From Methanimicrococcus sp. (GTDB taxonomy: Archaea > Halobacteriota > Methanosarcinia > Methanosarcinales > Methanosarcinaceae): a stretch of 6,380 nucleotides of DNA. Shown here piece by piece: positions 4,781 through 6,380 of the stretch (the first letter of the stretch is position 1; every line of letters begins with the position of its first letter). The stretch is taken from the NCBI GenBank assembly GCA_009783635.1, contig WRDC01000080.1, forward strand, positions 1 through 6,380. The letters run 5' to 3'. Position numbers and translations under genes: made by a program. The notes below the pieces were generated by a model that was not told the DNA's origin, did no database searches, and saw only the letters and a list, made by a program, of their open reading frames with translations.

Positions 4781-6380
4781 GTCCGGTTTCGGCGCTGTCT
4801 TCCGGTTCATCGGAAACGCTCAAGCCGTCCTCATAAATTTGATGCGCGGAGCCGGCCTCATTTTCATTGCGTTTTTCCGAATCCGGCACATTCTCGACGG
4901 GTGTCTTGACCGCGGCCACGCTGACAACTTTGTCCTCGGCGGAAAGTTTCATAATGCGAACGCCTTTGGTATTTCTGCCCTGAGCGCGGAGTTCGCCGGC
5001 GCGGATGCGGATAATGATGCCTTCCGCGCTCGTGATGATCAATTCGTCCTCGGGCGAGACTGATCTCACGGAAACGACGCGTCCGTTTCGCTTATCCGTT
5101 ACGATCGACATCACGCCTTGAATGCCGCGGTGTTTTTTGATGTATTCTTCAAACCGGGTGACTTTTCCGAATCCGTTTTCGGTGATTGTCAGCAACGCTT
5201 CATCCGGGTTGACGACATCCATGCTGACAACGGCGTCTTCCGGTTTTACCAGTTTCATCCCCGTCACGCCGCGGGCGGATCTGCCCATCGGGCGCACTTC
5301 TTTTTCATCGAAACGGACGGATTTGCCGGCCCTTGAAACCATGACAACTTCGCGGCCGCCGTCTGTTTGGATGACATTGACCAACTCATCGTTCGGCATC
5401 AGCGTTGTCGCAATGATTCCGGTCTTTCTCGGATTTTTAAAATCGGTCAGAGGCGTTTTCTTGACGGTTCCGTTTTTCGTCACCATCATCAAGTATTGGC
5501 CCTCTTCGAATTCCTTGACCGGAATGGAAGCGGTGACGGATTCGTCATCCTTTAAGTCCAGGAAATTCACAATGGATTTTCCTTTGGAAGTTCTGCTTCC
5601 CTCCGGGATCTCATAGCCTTTCTTCCAATACACGCGGCCTTTGTTCGTGAAGAACAGAATGTAATTGTGCGTGGACGAAACAAACATATTCAGAACAATG
5701 TCCTCTTCCTTCGTTTCCATGCCGATGATGCCCTTGCCGCCGCGGTGCTGCCGTGAATATGTGTTTGCCGACAACCTTTTAATGTAACCGCGGTCGGTCA
5801 TCGTAATAATGACATCTTCCCTTTGGATGAGGTCTTCGTTGTCGATATCAAAACCGCTCTGAATGATTTGTGTGCGTCGAACATCCCCGTATTTCTCTTT
5901 CATCATCAAAAGTTCTTCGCGGATGATGCCGTATTTGATTTCATCGCTTTCGGCAATCTTTTCAAGCTCTTTGATTTTCTCCAAAACTTCCGCAAGCTCT
6001 TCTAAAATCTTTTGAATTTCAAGGCCGGTCAATTTCTGAAGGCGCATTTCCAAAATGGCTTTGGCCTGAATCTCATCCAGCCCGAACTGAGACATCAATC
6101 CTTCTTTGGCAGTCTGGGCGTCTTGAGACGCTTTGATCAATTCGATCACAGGGTCGATGTTGTCAAGCGCCGTCTTCAAGCCGTTTAAGATGTGTCCGCG
6201 CTCGCGGGCCGTTCTTAAATCGTAAAGCGTTCTTCTTTGAATGACGTCCATCCGGTGTTTCAGATAAATCTTCAAAAGCTGGCGCAGTCCCATAACGCGG
6301 GGAACGCCGTCCACGATGGCCAGATTGATAATTCCGAAACTGACTTGGAGCTGCGTATGTTTGTAAAGCTGGTTCAGCAA
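4755..6380 (-). CDS. gyrA: DNA gyrase subunit A, C-terminal part (5' end outside window)
   Basis: 541 codons remain; by comparison with full GyrA (about 800-870 residues) roughly 300 N-terminal residues, including the DNA-cleaving tyrosine, lie beyond the right edge. With GyrB it forms the A2B2 type II topoisomerase that adds negative supercoils using ATP. Residues 1-60 continue the breakage-reunion core (NQLYKHTQLQVSFGIINLAI, KHRMDVIQRRTLYDLRTARERGHIL). Residues about 61-165 are the coiled-coil arm and C-gate, with QAKAILEMRLQKLTGLE. The six-bladed beta-pinwheel that wraps DNA begins near 185. The GyrA box QHRGGKG (211-217) marks gyrase rather than topoisomerase IV, and degenerate box-like turns recur, such as GRSARGVTG (367-375) and GRNTKGVR (468-475). 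From about 495 a low-complexity, strongly acidic tail ends in PDEDITDE. The start is not visible: the first codon in the window is TTG (Leu) inside the gene. Confidence 0.95.
   Translation of the reverse strand: MLNQLYKHTQLQVSFGIINLAIVDGVPRVMGLRQLLKIYLKHRMDVIQRRTLYDLRTARERGHILNGLKTALDNIDPVIELIKASQDAQTAKEGLMSQFGLDEIQAKAILEMRLQKLTGLEIQKILEELAEVLEKIKELEKIAESDEIKYGIIREELLMMKEKYGDVRRTQIIQSGFDIDNEDLIQREDVIITMTDRGYIKRLSANTYSRQHRGGKGIIGMETKEEDIVLNMFVSSTHNYILFFTNKGRVYWKKGYEIPEGSRTSKGKSIVNFLDLKDDESVTASIPVKEFEEGQYLMMVTKNGTVKKTPLTDFKNPRKTGIIATTLMPNDELVNVIQTDGGREVVMVSRAGKSVRFDEKEVRPMGRSARGVTGMKLVKPEDAVVSMDVVNPDEALLTITENGFGKVTRFEEYIKKHRGIQGVMSIVTDKRNGRVVSVRSVSPEDELIITSAEGIIIRIRAGELRAQGRNTKGVRIMKLSAEDKVVSVAAVKTPVENVPDSEKRNENEAGSAHQIYEDGLSVSDEPEDSAETGPDEDITDE

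Noticed and set aside
4689..5063. Plus-strand frame of 124 codons with a repeated LFIRDVFI stretch
   Set aside because: It is antisense to gyrA and its 3' duplication; the protein repeat merely reflects the 30-bp DNA repeat.

Overview
The window comes from a euryarchaeon. It carries an archaeal EF-1 beta, a group II chaperonin (thermosome) subunit, an archaeal-type PheT, and a bacterial-type DNA gyrase A subunit, a combination typical of the later-branching Euryarchaeota (methanogens of class Methanomicrobia and their relatives). PheT and EF-1 beta read, from memory, most like Methanosarcinales proteins. That placement is an inference and was not searched. Coding DNA is moderately GC-rich, while the intergenic DNA is very AT-rich and repetitive.

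Layout: (1) 1-480, plus strand: the end of a four-CxxC zinc-ribbon miniprotein (only the first base of its start codon is missing), then EF-1 beta, probably one transcript. (2) 481-940: a 460-bp convergent intergenic region with a strong hairpin/T-tract terminator for EF-1 beta, two 21-bp tandem repeats, a nested inverted-repeat element, and a long purine-rich array of oligo-A runs. Read on the minus strand, that array is a run of U-tracts directly after a hairpin, i.e. the thermosome terminator. (3) 941-2590, minus strand: thermosome subunit. (4) 2591-2999: a 409-bp divergent promoter region between thermosome and pheT, with a small hairpin plus T-tract, a possible 27-codon basic mini-ORF and short repeats. 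(5) 3000-4634, plus strand: complete pheT. (6) 4635-4754: convergent region with a hairpin that can act as a bidirectional terminator. (7) 4755-6380, minus strand: the C-terminal two thirds of GyrA, running off the right edge.

The genes are housekeeping: translation elongation, aminoacylation, protein folding and DNA supercoiling. No defence system, mobile element, CRISPR array, tRNA or rRNA was seen. The unusual material is in the gene ends: the 3' regions of EF-1 beta, thermosome and gyrA all carry short tandem duplications, and in two cases the duplication includes the stop codon. The clearest is a 30-bp duplication at the gyrA end, which leaves three successive in-frame TAA codons. No convincing new multi-gene system is present.
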